A DNA stretch of 64,000 bases from Subtercola boreus (GCF_006716115.1 NZ_VFOO01000001.1:558001-622000); one strand, 5' to 3'. Positions 8,884-18,346 are shown, counted from the stretch's first letter. A program made the numbers and translations. The notes: generated from the sequence alone by a model not told the origin.

Positions 8884-9579
8884 GTGACAGACCAGTACCC
8901 CTCCAGGCTCGACGAACTGATCGCCGTCACCGCTCGGCTGCGCGCGCCGGGTGGATGCCCGTGGGACGCCGAGCAGACCCACGAGTCGCTCGTGCAGTAC
9001 CTCGTCGAGGAGTCGCACGAGCTGGTCGAGGCGATCGAGGTGGGCACACGCGACGACCTGCTCGAGGAGCTCGGCGACGTGCTCTACCAGGTGATCTTCC
9101 ACGCCGATCTCGCCGCTCACACGCCGGGCGAGGGCTTCGACATCCAGGATGTCGCGGCTCACATGACCGCGAAGATGGTGGGGCGGCATCCGCATGTCTT
9201 CGGCGACCGGATCGCGCACACGGCTGCCGACGTGGTGGGAATGTGGGACGACCTGAAGGCCGTCGAGAAGCCGGGCCGCACAAGCGTGCTCGACGGGATC
9301 CCCCAGGGGATGCCCTCGCTCGCGCTCGCGGACAAGGTGATCGGCAAGGCGCAGAAGATCGGCCTGCTCGACGCCGACGCCCCGGCGGGCATCCCGGTCA
9401 GCGACGAAGACGAGCTCGGTTCGCTGCTGCTCGCCGTGGTTGCTTCGGCCAAGGCGCAGGGGCTCGATGCCGAACGCGCGCTGCGGTCGACGCTCCGGGG
9501 ACTGCAGGATGAGATCCGCGAGGCGGAGGCTCAGGATTCAGCCGACGCGGGCATCATCGCGCTGCCGTCTGTCGACTGA
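8884..9579 (+). CDS. mazG: nucleoside triphosphate pyrophosphohydrolase MazG
   Basis: A 231-residue house-cleaning enzyme that hydrolyses (d)NTPs to monophosphates and pyrophosphate. The MazG domain is at the N-terminus: CPWDAEQTHESLVQYLVEES, then the EExxE/ELGDVLYQVIFHAD metal-binding helices and HMTAKMVGRHPHVFGD. The shorter second half keeps ALADKVIGKAQKIG but is trimmed relative to E. coli MazG. GTG 8884 has GTGAGG five bases upstream. Its last 42 bases overlap the 3' end of the convergent acyltransferase gene. Confidence 0.93.
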   Translation: MTDQYPSRLDELIAVTARLRAPGGCPWDAEQTHESLVQYLVEESHELVEAIEVGTRDDLLEELGDVLYQVIFHADLAAHTPGEGFDIQDVAAHMTAKMVGRHPHVFGDRIAHTAADVVGMWDDLKAVEKPGRTSVLDGIPQGMPSLALADKVIGKAQKIGLLDADAPAGIPVSDEDELGSLLLAVVASAKAQGLDAERALRSTLRGLQDEIREAEAQDSADAGIIALPSVD

Positions 9580-10833
9580 TGCCCCGGGCCAGCGCCCGAG
9601 CAGCAGCACCGCAATCGCGTAGAACACCGCGCCGAGCACGGCGAACGGCAGGTCGAGGAAGAACTCCATCACGCAGAACGCCGGCACGAACGTGAGCACG
9701 GCGGCCAGCGCGACGATCGGCCCCGGGGGAGTGGGCCCCACCTCGCGCGGCTTCTCGAACCGCCCGACCAGGAACGACAACCCGAACAGCGCCGCCATGA
9801 CGATCACGAAAAAGACGGGGCGGCTCCACCACCAGGCCGGGCCCGCCGGAGCGGGGGATGCCCCGGGGATGAGCAGCGCGATCCCTGAGAGAATGATGAT
9901 CACGGGCAGGTGCCAGAGGTAGATCGTCATCAGCCGCGATCCGACGACGAAGACGAAGGCGCGCGCGGCGTGCGTGTTCATGAGGGCTGCCAGCGCCGGT
10001 CGCAGCAGCCTCAGGATGCACGCCTGACCGAGGGCGAGCGCGACCAGGGGCAGCGTGGGAGGGTTCAGGTTCGTGAGCATGTCGTCGCTGTACGGGCCCA
10101 GACCGGTCAGCGGGAACAGGGTCGCGTACGCGGCGGCGGCGACCAGCACCAGCTGCCACCAGGCGCGTCGGTCGAACCATCCGTCGGCGTACCAGAAGCC
10201 CAACTGCTGCACCAGCAGCCAGACGAAGAAGAGGTTCAGCAGGCCGACGGCGTCGATCCCGCTGGAGTAGCGCAGGGCATCCACGACCACCGCACCGGCG
10301 AGCAGCACGACCAGGGTGAGGCGCGGGGCTCGCGCATGCCAGCGGGCCATTGCGGGCACGAGCGCCTGGCAGAGACCGTAGGCGGCGAGGAACCAGAGCG
10401 GCGAGCCGGCCCCGACGACGACGGTGTCGAGCAGGGTCGGGTCGATACCGATGAGCCGCGCCCCGCCGATGACGGCCACGTAGAACACGAAGAGGGGGAG
10501 GGCGGGCTGGGCGAGGCGCAGAACCCGGGTGCGCACGAAGTCGGCGGGGGTGCCTCCGCGGCGAACGGAGCTCCGCCAGGCTGTGATGCTCGCGAACCCG
10601 CCGACCACGAAGAAGAGCGGCATGATCTGGCCCTCCCACGTCACGGGCGCGAACCACCACTGCTGCTCGAGGGGGCGCGAAACAGTGAGTTGGCCGTCGG
10701 CCGCGAACCCGACGCCGACCATGAGCAGGTGGATGATCACCACGAGCAGCACGCAGAACACCCGCGCGATGTCGAGCGTCAGGTCGCGTTTGGAGAGGTC
10801 GATCGACGACGTTGTCAGACTGGCGGAACTCAT
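9538..10833 (-). CDS. acyltransferase family 3 membrane protein
   Basis: A 431-residue membrane protein with about ten helices. It starts with the acyltransferase-3 signature DLTLDIARVFCVLLVVIIHL, whose His is the likely catalytic residue, followed by QIMPLFFVVGGFAS and, near the C-terminus, MTIYLWHLPVIIILSG. Family members O-acetylate cell-envelope sugars or lipids; the target here is unknown. ATG 10833 is chosen over an upstream frame start because a TATATT box lies six bases before it. The gene overlaps mazG tail to tail by 42 bp and is divergent from hisS. Confidence 0.88.
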   Translation of the reverse strand: MSSASLTTSSIDLSKRDLTLDIARVFCVLLVVIIHLLMVGVGFAADGQLTVSRPLEQQWWFAPVTWEGQIMPLFFVVGGFASITAWRSSVRRGGTPADFVRTRVLRLAQPALPLFVFYVAVIGGARLIGIDPTLLDTVVVGAGSPLWFLAAYGLCQALVPAMARWHARAPRLTLVVLLAGAVVVDALRYSSGIDAVGLLNLFFVWLLVQQLGFWYADGWFDRRAWWQLVLVAAAAYATLFPLTGLGPYSDDMLTNLNPPTLPLVALALGQACILRLLRPALAALMNTHAARAFVFVVGSRLMTIYLWHLPVIIILSGIALLIPGASPAPAGPAWWWSRPVFFVIVMAALFGLSFLVGRFEKPREVGPTPPGPIVALAAVLTFVPAFCVMEFFLDLPFAVLGAVFYAIAVLLLGRWPGASVDRRQRDDARVG

Positions 10834-10839
10834 GCGAAC

Positions 10840-10845
10840 AATATA
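10840..10845 (-). promoter_or_regulatory. putative -10 box (TATATT) of leaderless acyltransferase gene
   Basis: On the minus strand TATATT ends six bases before the ATG of the acyltransferase gene; no Shine-Dalgarno motif fits between them. Confidence 0.6.
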
Positions 10846-11011
10846 GGGGACGCGAGCTTTCGTCAGCCGCGGCGGCGCGGTGCCGGCATCCGGGCACCGA
10901 CGAACGGGCGAGGATGGTGCGGCACGCCCCGCTCCGCGGCACCCTGTCCGCTGAGGCTCGTCCGTTTGTCGGCCGACAGCGGGCAGGACGGGGAAGGCTC
11001 CGCGCGACTGG

Positions 11012-11017
11012 CAGAAT
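11012..11017 (+). promoter_or_regulatory. putative -10 box (CAGAAT) of leaderless hisS
   Basis: CAGAAT ends six bases before the hisS ATG. An almost identical arrangement precedes the PHP gene (40444-40449) and, with one more base, mfd. The GGGG in between is too close to the start to be a normal ribosome site. Confidence 0.5.
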
Positions 11018-11023
11018 TGGGGC

Positions 11024-12298
11024 ATGGCTCAGGCAATCACCCCGCCCCGCGGCATGCGCGACTTCCTTCCGGCAGAGAAGGCGACGCGCGAGCGTGCGCT
11101 CGGCATCATCCGCCGCTCCTACACCGCGCACGGGTTCGACGAGATCGAGACGCCCGTGATGGAGGACATCGAGCGCCTGCACTCCGGCCTCGGCGGGGAC
11201 AACGAAAAGCTGAGCTTCAGCGTGATGAAGCGTGCGCTCAGCAAGAGCGACCTCGAGGAGGCGGCCGAGTTCGAGGCGCCCGAATTCCTCGCCGACCTGG
11301 GGCTCCGGTTCGACCTCACGGTTCCGCTCGCACGGTTCTACGCGAGCCACCGCGGGGAGTTGCCGAGCGTCTTCCGGGCCATCCAGATCGCGCCGGTCTG
11401 GCGTGCGGAGCGCCCGCAGAAGGGTCGCTACCGCCAGTTCGTGCAGTGCGACATCGACATCATCGGCGAGCCAGGCCAGCTGGCCGAGGCGGAGATCATC
11501 ACGGCGACGCTCGCCACGCTCGACGAGCTGGGGCTGGCCGGCTGCACGATCCGCATCAACGACCGTCGGCTGCTCACGGCGATGCTGGACGTCTTCGGAT
11601 TCGCTCCGGCTGAACATCCACAGGTTCTGATCACGGTCGACAAGCTCGACAAGGTGGGCCAGGACGGCGTCGTCGCCGAACTGCGCGAGCGCGCCGTCAC
11701 ACCGGCCGCCGTCGATGCGCTCGACGCGTTCTTCCACCGCATCACGACCCAGGAGTTCAACCCGTTCGGCGTGCGTGCGATCACGAAGGCCCTGCCGGCG
11801 GGGGTCGACCCCGAGCTCATCGCCGAGCTGGCCGCGCTCGCAGAGGTCGTCGACAAGGCGTACCTGCAGTTCGACCCGTTCCTCGTGCGCGGCATGGGCT
11901 ACTACACGGGCACGATCTTCGAGATCGCGCACCCCGACTTCTCGTTCTCGCTCGGGGGAGGAGGTCGTTACGACGGCATGATCGGCCGTTTCCTCGGTAC
12001 GGATGTCGCGGCCTGCGGCTTCTCGATCGGATTCGAGCGCATCGTCGACCTCCTGCAGGCCGACGCCGTCGGGGCTCCGGATGCCCTGCTGCTCCTGCAC
12101 GACGCATCCGCGACGCCGGCGCAACTGGTCGGGTTGAAGACGCAGCTGATCGCCTCGGGAACCCGTGTGCGGCTCGAGAAGCGGACGAAGAACACGAAGG
12201 CGCAGCTCGACCGCGCGGCAGCCGGCGGGTTCACCTCGTTCGCGTTCGTCGGCCCCGACACCCACGCCGAGGCAGACCTCGAGGTCAAGGCGATCTAA
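11024..12298 (+). CDS. hisS: histidyl-tRNA synthetase
   Basis: A 424-residue class II synthetase that charges tRNA-His. Motif 1 is in PRGMRDFLPAEKATRERALG, motif 2 around FRAIQIAPVWRAERPQKGRY, the histidine-A signature is GMGYYTGTIFEI, and motif 3 is in CGFSIGFERIVDLL. A C-terminal anticodon-binding domain begins at about residue 335. The family-typical start is ATG 11024 with a CAGAAT box six bases before it. It is divergent from the acyltransferase gene and is followed by a palindrome and the MarR gene. Confidence 0.95.
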   Translation: MAQAITPPRGMRDFLPAEKATRERALGIIRRSYTAHGFDEIETPVMEDIERLHSGLGGDNEKLSFSVMKRALSKSDLEEAAEFEAPEFLADLGLRFDLTVPLARFYASHRGELPSVFRAIQIAPVWRAERPQKGRYRQFVQCDIDIIGEPGQLAEAEIITATLATLDELGLAGCTIRINDRRLLTAMLDVFGFAPAEHPQVLITVDKLDKVGQDGVVAELRERAVTPAAVDALDAFFHRITTQEFNPFGVRAITKALPAGVDPELIAELAALAEVVDKAYLQFDPFLVRGMGYYTGTIFEIAHPDFSFSLGGGGRYDGMIGRFLGTDVAACGFSIGFERIVDLLQADAVGAPDALLLLHDASATPAQLVGLKTQLIASGTRVRLEKRTKNTKAQLDRAAAGGFTSFAFVGPDTHAEADLEVKAI

Positions 12299-12300
12299 TC

Positions 12301-12357
12301 TTCTACATCTCGTAGAAAAAGTGAGGATTTGGACGTTAGATAGTTCGGCTATACAAT
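12301..12357 (+). promoter_or_regulatory. probable MarR operator and promoter
   Basis: The 67-bp gap between hisS and the MarR gene holds a 17-bp palindrome (12301-12317, TTCTAC/GTAGAA with a 5-bp centre), a weaker ATAG..CTAT repeat (12341-12353) and TACAAT (12352-12357), which ends seven bases before the GTG start. There is no T-run after the palindrome, so an operator fits better than a hisS terminator. Autoregulation is inferred from the usual behaviour of MarR proteins next to a transporter. Confidence 0.55.
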
Positions 12358-12364
12358 CAAGTAC

Positions 12365-12802
12365 GTGAACAGCGAACTTTCTGAACTTCTGGGCGACCTC
12401 GTAGCCGTCACCCACCGCCTCACCCGTCTCGCGGCCCAGGCCACGGGGGAGACCACGCCGCCCGCCTCGTGGCGGACGCTCAGCGTGCTCACCTCCGCCG
12501 GGCCCATGCGCCTCGGCGAACTCGCGAACGCGAGCCGCGTCAGCCAGCCGACGATGACCAGGATCGTCGCCAACCTCAACGAGCTCGAATGGATCAAGCG
12601 CATCGCCGATTCATCCGACGCCCGCGCCTGGCAGATCGCCATCGCGCCGAAGGGCCAGGTCGCGTTGAACGATTGGCGTTTCCGCCTCGGCGTCGCCCTC
12701 GAACCCCTCTTCTCCGACCTCACGCACCGTGAGCTCGAAGTTCTCAGCCAGGCCACCGAGCTCATCGGCGACCGTATAGACGTACAGGAGCTTGCAGCCT
12801 AA
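12365..12802 (+). CDS. MarR-family transcriptional regulator
   Basis: A 145-residue winged-helix regulator. The recognition region is around SAGPMRLGELANASRVSQPT and MTRIVANLNELEWIKRI, followed by the wing and a C-terminal dimerisation helix (LTHRELEVLSQATELI). It lies two bases upstream of the MFS transporter gene, so the two form an operon and it most likely represses it until a ligand binds. GTG 12365 is supported by the TACAAT box seven bases upstream; no ribosome site is visible. Confidence 0.9.
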   Translation: MNSELSELLGDLVAVTHRLTRLAAQATGETTPPASWRTLSVLTSAGPMRLGELANASRVSQPTMTRIVANLNELEWIKRIADSSDARAWQIAIAPKGQVALNDWRFRLGVALEPLFSDLTHRELEVLSQATELIGDRIDVQELAA

Positions 12803-12804
12803 TC

Positions 12805-14163
12805 ATGACAACCGTCGGATCCTCCCAGGGCTCCGCGACCCCCGCCACACCGACGAAGGCCGCTTCAGCCGCACAGACAGCACCCGCACCCACTACGCAC
12901 GGCCCCGGAAGCTCAGGCCACGGCCACGGCCACGGCCACGGCGGTGGCGGGGCATCCATCCTGCACCAGCCGAAAGCCGTCTGGGCCGTCGCCTTCGCGA
13001 GCGTCATCGCGTTCATGGGCATCGGCCTGGTCGACCCGATCCTGCCGGCCATCGCCGAAGCGCTCCAGGCCAGCCCGACGCAGACCTCGCTGCTCTTCAC
13101 GAGCTACCTCGTCATCACCGGCCTCGCGATGCTCATCACGAGCTTCGTCTCGAGCCGGATCGGTGCCAAGAAGACCCTGCTCATCGGTCTCGCCCTGATC
13201 GTCGTGTTCGCGGCCCTCGCCGGGCTCGCCGGCAGCGTCGAGGGTGTCATCGGGTTCCGCGGCGGCTGGGGGCTCGGCAACGCGTTCTTCATCTCCACGG
13301 CCCTCGCCACCATCGTCGGCGCCGCGAGCGGCGGAGCGTCGAGCGCCATCGTGCTGTACGAGGCCGCCCTCGGTCTCGGTATCGCGATCGGTCCACTGCT
13401 CGGTGGCCTGCTCGGCTCGATCAGCTGGCGCGGCCCGTTCTTCGGAACCGCCGTGCTCATGGCCATCGGCTTCATCGCGATCGCGGTCCTGCTGAAGAAG
13501 GACGAGAAGGTCGACCGGGTTCCGACCCGCCTCAGTGCGCCGATCCGGGCACTGGCGAACCCGAGCATCCGCCTGCTCGCCTTCACCGCCCTGTTCTACA
13601 ACATGGGCTTCTTCACCCTGCTGGCCTACACGCCGTTCCCGCTCGGCCTCAACGCGATCGGCCTGGGCTTCACCTTCTTCGGCTGGGGGATCGGAGTCGC
13701 GGTCACCTCGGTGTTCGTCGCCCCTCTGCTGACCCGTCGGATGAAGCGCACCACAGCCCTGACCGGGGCGCTCGTGCTGCTCGCGCTCGACCTCGTCGCG
13801 GGTGGGCTCCTCATCTCCTCCACAGTCGGCCTCATCGTCTGCATTGTCGTCGGCGGCCTGATGCTCGGAATCATCAATACCGTGCTCACCGAGTCGGTCA
13901 TGATGGCGACCGACCTGCCGCGCACCGTCGCGTCGTCGGCCTACTCGGCCGTGCGGTTCCTCGGCGGTGCCATCGCTCCGCCCGCCGCAGCAGCGCTGGC
14001 CGTGGCCGTCAGCCCCGGGTTCCCGATGTACGCGGCTGCCGGCTCGGTGATCGTGGCCGCCCTGTTCGTCGTCATCGGACGGAAGACCCTCCGCCGGGTC
14101 GACGCCGGCGGCGAGGAGACCGAGTTCGAGGAGGCCCAGGCGCTGAGCGTCGGCGAGGAGTAG
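12805..14163 (+). CDS. MFS drug/metabolite exporter with His/Gly-rich N-terminus
   Basis: A 452-residue major facilitator protein with twelve predicted helices. The first helix pair shows IAFMGIGLVDPILPAIAEAL, the loop SSRIGAKKTLLIG matches motif A, and GGLLGSISWRGPFFG is motif C, pointing to a proton-driven exporter. Before helix 1 there is a roughly 50-residue Thr/Ala/Pro-rich cytoplasmic extension containing four consecutive Gly-His pairs, encoded by four copies of a 6-bp repeat (12916-12939). It is translated two bases after the MarR gene. Confidence 0.88.
   Translation: MTTVGSSQGSATPATPTKAASAAQTAPAPTTHGPGSSGHGHGHGHGGGGASILHQPKAVWAVAFASVIAFMGIGLVDPILPAIAEALQASPTQTSLLFTSYLVITGLAMLITSFVSSRIGAKKTLLIGLALIVVFAALAGLAGSVEGVIGFRGGWGLGNAFFISTALATIVGAASGGASSAIVLYEAALGLGIAIGPLLGGLLGSISWRGPFFGTAVLMAIGFIAIAVLLKKDEKVDRVPTRLSAPIRALANPSIRLLAFTALFYNMGFFTLLAYTPFPLGLNAIGLGFTFFGWGIGVAVTSVFVAPLLTRRMKRTTALTGALVLLALDLVAGGLLISSTVGLIVCIVVGGLMLGIINTVLTESVMMATDLPRTVASSAYSAVRFLGGAIAPPAAAALAVAVSPGFPMYAAAGSVIVAALFVVIGRKTLRRVDAGGEETEFEEAQALSVGEE
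12916..12939 (+). repeat. 6-bp tandem repeat (GGCCAC x4) encoding Gly-His pairs
   Basis: Four exact copies of GGCCAC inside the MFS gene encode the alternating Gly-His run of its cytoplasmic N-terminus. Copy number could change by slippage without breaking the frame. Confidence 0.85.
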
Positions 14164-14168
14164 ATCGG

Positions 14169-14174
14169 TAGACT
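14169..14174 (+). promoter_or_regulatory. putative -10 box (TAGACT) of eno
   Basis: TAGACT in the short gap after the MFS gene fits a -10 element. Transcription from it would give a leader of about 55 nt that contains the AAGGAGA ribosome site of eno (about 14222-14228). Confidence 0.45.
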
Positions 14175-14223
14175 GGTGCCACCGGATGCTCGCCTGCTGC
14201 GACATCCGTCACAGAACTCATAA

Positions 14224-15516
<1,293 letters not shown>

Positions 15517-15572
15517 TCGGGCAGAGCGCTCCAGCAGTAGGCGGTTCCACCGAACCGCGAGTGAGGAATTCC

Positions 15573-16130
15573 ATGAGATCGACGGTCGGCAGGGCTCCGC
15601 GCTCCGCCGACCGCCGGTCGACCGGGGCCGCACCCACCAACTGGCTCCGCAGCATCCGGTTCTCCGGCTTCACCGTGCTGATGCTGGTCATCCTCGTGCT
15701 CTTCGTCGTGATCGTCGCGCCGGGTGCGCGGATCTTCATCGAACAGCGCCAGCAGATCGCCGACCTCCAGCAGAACCTGAAGGCTGCCGAGGCGCAGAAC
15801 TCCAGCCTCACCTCGGATGTCGCGCGGTGGAGCGACCCCGCCTACATCCGGGCCGAGGCGCGCGACCGCCTCTACTACGTCATGCCCGGCGAAACCAGTT
15901 TCCTCGTGCTGAACGACACCGGCACGGGGCAGGCCGGCAGTACGGCACCGGTGTCGAGTGACATCCAGACCACACAGAGCGACTGGATCGCGTCGCTGCT
16001 GGTCTCCGGGCTCACCGCCGGCCTCAGCACCCAGACGCCCGACCAGCTCGGCCTCACGCCCACCGGCGCAGCGACCCCCGATGGAACGGCGCCCACCGGC
16101 GCGGCCACCCCCGACGGAACGACACAATGA
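15573..16130 (+). CDS. FtsB/DivIC-family septum formation initiator
   Basis: A 185-residue bitopic protein: about 30 basic cytoplasmic residues, one transmembrane helix (FTVLMLVILVLFVVIVAPGA), then a coiled coil (IEQRQQIADLQQNLKAAEAQ) and the DivIC signature WSDPAYIRAEARDRLYYVMPGE. Family members stabilise the divisome complex with FtsL and FtsQ. A Ser/Thr/Gly extracytoplasmic tail ends in a duplicated PTGAATPDGT unit. ATG 15573 has GAGGA seven bases upstream; the GTG at 15561 is less likely. Its TGA overlaps the ATG of the DUF501 gene (ATGA). Confidence 0.9.
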   Translation: MRSTVGRAPRSADRRSTGAAPTNWLRSIRFSGFTVLMLVILVLFVVIVAPGARIFIEQRQQIADLQQNLKAAEAQNSSLTSDVARWSDPAYIRAEARDRLYYVMPGETSFLVLNDTGTGQAGSTAPVSSDIQTTQSDWIASLLVSGLTAGLSTQTPDQLGLTPTGAATPDGTAPTGAATPDGTTQ

Positions 16131-16660
16131 CAACGCCCCCGTTCGACGCTCCCACCCAGCTCGACATCCAGACCGTCTCGAACCAGCTCGGCAGGCAGGC
16201 GCGGAACGTGCTCGGTATCGCCGCGCGCTGCATCTGTGGCGCGCCGACCGTCGTCGCCACCGCCCCACGCCTCGACGACGGAACCCCGTTCCCCACGATG
16301 TACTACCTGAGCCACCCGGCCGCGACAGCCGCCATGTCCGACCTCGAGGCCGCCCAGATCATGCCCTCCCTCCAGCAACTCGTCGAATCCGACGAAGCGG
16401 TCGGTGCCGCGTACCTCGCCGCGCACGAGCAGTACCTCGCCGACCGGGAGAGCATTGCCGTCGTCGAGGAGATCGCCAACATCTCGGCCGGAGGGATGCC
16501 CGTGCGGGTCAAATGCCTGCACGCCCTCGCCGCGCACGCCCTCGCGGCGGGCCCCGGGGTGAACCCGATCGGCGATCTCGCCCTGGCGCGGGGGGACTGG
16601 TCGCCACTCGTCTGCGAGTGCAAGGAGTATCCTGTAGATGCGGCCAGCGCAGGCCATTGA
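16127..16660 (+). CDS. DUF501 family protein
   Basis: A 177-residue soluble protein that matches the DUF501 family, usually found beside eno and divIC in actinobacteria; its biochemical role is not established. It contains ARCICGAPTVVATAPRLDDG, PTMYYLSHPAATAAMSDLEA, an AAHEQYLADRE helix, and a C-terminal VKCLHALAAHALA..NPIGD region with several conserved Cys/His residues. Translation is coupled to the divIC-like gene by an ATGA overlap. In many relatives an exopolyphosphatase-type gene comes next, but here an NADH dehydrogenase does. Confidence 0.88.
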   Translation: MTTPPFDAPTQLDIQTVSNQLGRQARNVLGIAARCICGAPTVVATAPRLDDGTPFPTMYYLSHPAATAAMSDLEAAQIMPSLQQLVESDEAVGAAYLAAHEQYLADRESIAVVEEIANISAGGMPVRVKCLHALAAHALAAGPGVNPIGDLALARGDWSPLVCECKEYPVDAASAGH

Positions 16661-16756
16661 ACAACTCCGTGGCACACCAGTGCGATAACTCGTTCTGGCC
16701 CGTGGTGCGGAGGTAGTAGCCTGTTGGCTTGTACCTGACCGAGGAGAACCTTTACT

Positions 16757-18178
16757 GTGCCGAAAATCTTGATCGTCGGCGGCGGCTACGCCGGCTTCTA
16801 CACCGCCTGGAAGCTCGAGAAGTGGTTGCGGAACGGCGAGGCTGAGGTCACCGTCGTCGACCCGCTGCCGTACATGACGTACCAGCCCTTCCTGCCCGAG
16901 ATCGCATCCGGCTCGATCGAGCCCCGCCACGCGGTCGTCGCGCTCCGTCGCCACCTCAAGAAGACGACGATCATCGCCGGCAAGGTCGAGAAGATCACCC
17001 ACGCCGACAAGACCGTCACGATCCACCCGAACATCGGCGAGGACTACGAGGTCGAGTACGACACCATCGTCGTCACCGCCGGCTCGGTCTCGCGTACGTT
17101 CCCGATCCCGGGTGTCGCAGACGAGGCCATCGGTCTGAAGACGATCGAGGAGGCCGTGGCCATCCGCGACCGCATCCTCACCAACTTCGACAAGGCTTCG
17201 CAGCTGCCCGAGGGACCCGAGCGCGACCGCCTGCTGACCTTCGTCGTCGTCGGCGGCGGCTTCGCCGGCATCGAGATCTTCGCCGAGATTCGCTCCTTCG
17301 CCAGCGCCCTGCTCGACAGCTATCCCGAGCTCGCCTTCGAGGACACCCACTTCCACCTGATCGAGGCCATGGGCCGCATCATGCCCGAGGTCTCGCTGAA
17401 GACCGCCGGCTGGGTCATCAAGAACCTCGCCGAGCGTGGCGCCCAGATCCACCTCGACACCCAGCTGAAATCCGCTGTCGGCGGTGTCGTCGAGCTGTCG
17501 ACCGGTGAGAGCTTCGAGTCCGACACCATCGTCTGGACGGCCGGCGTCATGGCCAGCCCGATGCTGAAGAACACCGACCTCCCCATCGAGGAGCGCGGCC
17601 GCCTGCGCCTGCAGGCCGACCTCCGTGTCGTCGGTGACGACGGCATCGTTCCCGACGCCTGGGGTGCCGGCGACGTCTCGGCCGTGCCCGACCTCTCCGG
17701 TGGTGGTGTGGGCGGGTTCTGCGTACCGAATGCCCAGCACGCCGTGCGCCAGGGCAAGCAGCTCGCGAAGAACATCGTCGCCGAGCTCCGTGGTGAAGAC
17801 GTCAAGGACTACTTCCACAAGAACGCTGGCGCGGTCGCCGGCCTCGGCCTCGGCGTCGGCGCTTTCCAGTCGGGCAAGATCGGTATCACCGGCTTCCCCG
17901 CCTGGGTCATGCACCGTGGCTACCACGGTCTCGCCATGCCGAGCTGGGAGCGCAAGATCCGCGTCATCGGCAACTGGGCGTTCAACCTCGTGCTCGGCCG
18001 CGACATCGCCTCGCTCGAGGCCCGGGTGCACCCGCGCGCAGCGTTCGAGGAGTTCGCGTCCCGTCCCCGTCCGGCTGCTCCCGCCGCTGCGGCGCCCGCC
18101 GCTCCTGCTGTCGGTGCTGGCACCCCAGGCCCCGCCGGTGCTCCGGTGCCGGTCGGTGGAGCGGTCTCGAAAGAGTAA
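16757..18178 (+). CDS. ndh: type II NADH:quinone oxidoreductase
   Basis: A 473-residue single-subunit flavoprotein that passes electrons from NADH to the quinone pool without pumping protons. It has two Rossmann motifs, ILIVGGGYAGFYTAWKLE at the N-terminus for FAD and FVVVGGGFAGIEIFAEI at about 165 for NADH, then WGAGDVSAVPDLSGGGVGGF and the quinone-site-like PNAQHAVRQGKQLAKNI. A C-terminal amphipathic segment (about 400-435) is followed by an Ala/Pro-rich 40-residue tail of unknown purpose. GTG 16757 has GAGGAGA nine bases upstream. The tRNA gene starts ten bases after its stop. Confidence 0.9.
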   Translation: MPKILIVGGGYAGFYTAWKLEKWLRNGEAEVTVVDPLPYMTYQPFLPEIASGSIEPRHAVVALRRHLKKTTIIAGKVEKITHADKTVTIHPNIGEDYEVEYDTIVVTAGSVSRTFPIPGVADEAIGLKTIEEAVAIRDRILTNFDKASQLPEGPERDRLLTFVVVGGGFAGIEIFAEIRSFASALLDSYPELAFEDTHFHLIEAMGRIMPEVSLKTAGWVIKNLAERGAQIHLDTQLKSAVGGVVELSTGESFESDTIVWTAGVMASPMLKNTDLPIEERGRLRLQADLRVVGDDGIVPDAWGAGDVSAVPDLSGGGVGGFCVPNAQHAVRQGKQLAKNIVAELRGEDVKDYFHKNAGAVAGLGLGVGAFQSGKIGITGFPAWVMHRGYHGLAMPSWERKIRVIGNWAFNLVLGRDIASLEARVHPRAAFEEFASRPRPAAPAAAAPAAPAVGAGTPGPAGAPVPVGGAVSKE

Positions 18179-18188
18179 CCTCCTGGTC

Positions 18189-18262
18189 GCCCCCATAGCC
18201 CAATTGGCAGAGGCAGACGACTTAAAATCGTCGTAGTGAGGGTTCGAGTCCCTCTGGGGGTA
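18189..18262 (+). tRNA. tRNA-Leu (UAA anticodon) with a short variable loop
   Basis: The 74-nt sequence folds into a cloverleaf. The 7-bp acceptor stem (18189-18195 with 18255-18261) has a G1-U72 wobble, and the discriminator is A (18262). The D arm is a 3-bp GCC/GGC stem with a large loop, like that of bacterial tRNA-Leu. The anticodon stem GACGA/TCGTC carries loop CTTAAAA, giving anticodon UAA (codon UUA), and the T stem is GAGGG/CCCTC. Only five bases (GTAGT) separate the anticodon and T stems, whereas bacterial tRNA-Leu normally has a long variable arm. CCA is not encoded. D arm, A73 and anticodon all support leucine. Confidence 0.85.
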
Positions 18263-18346
18263 CTTCAGCCTTAACTTTGTCTTGCTGTGTCAACGGGAGA
18301 GTTGGGGCTATCGCCGGCGCGGATCGGGTTGCCGCGCGCGCCGCGC

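Noticed and set aside
12301-12317. Palindrome after hisS as an intrinsic terminator
   Set aside because: The stem is only six pairs and is followed by A residues, not T, on the plus strand; an operator for the MarR gene fits better.
9554-12415. A 953-codon antisense frame across hisS and the acyltransferase region
   Set aside because: It runs through two well-supported genes in the wrong frame and has the Arg/Ala-rich composition of GC-driven spurious frames.
18189-18262. tRNA gene considered as an integration (att) site
   Set aside because: No integrase, no duplicated 3' tRNA segment and no change in base composition downstream within the window.
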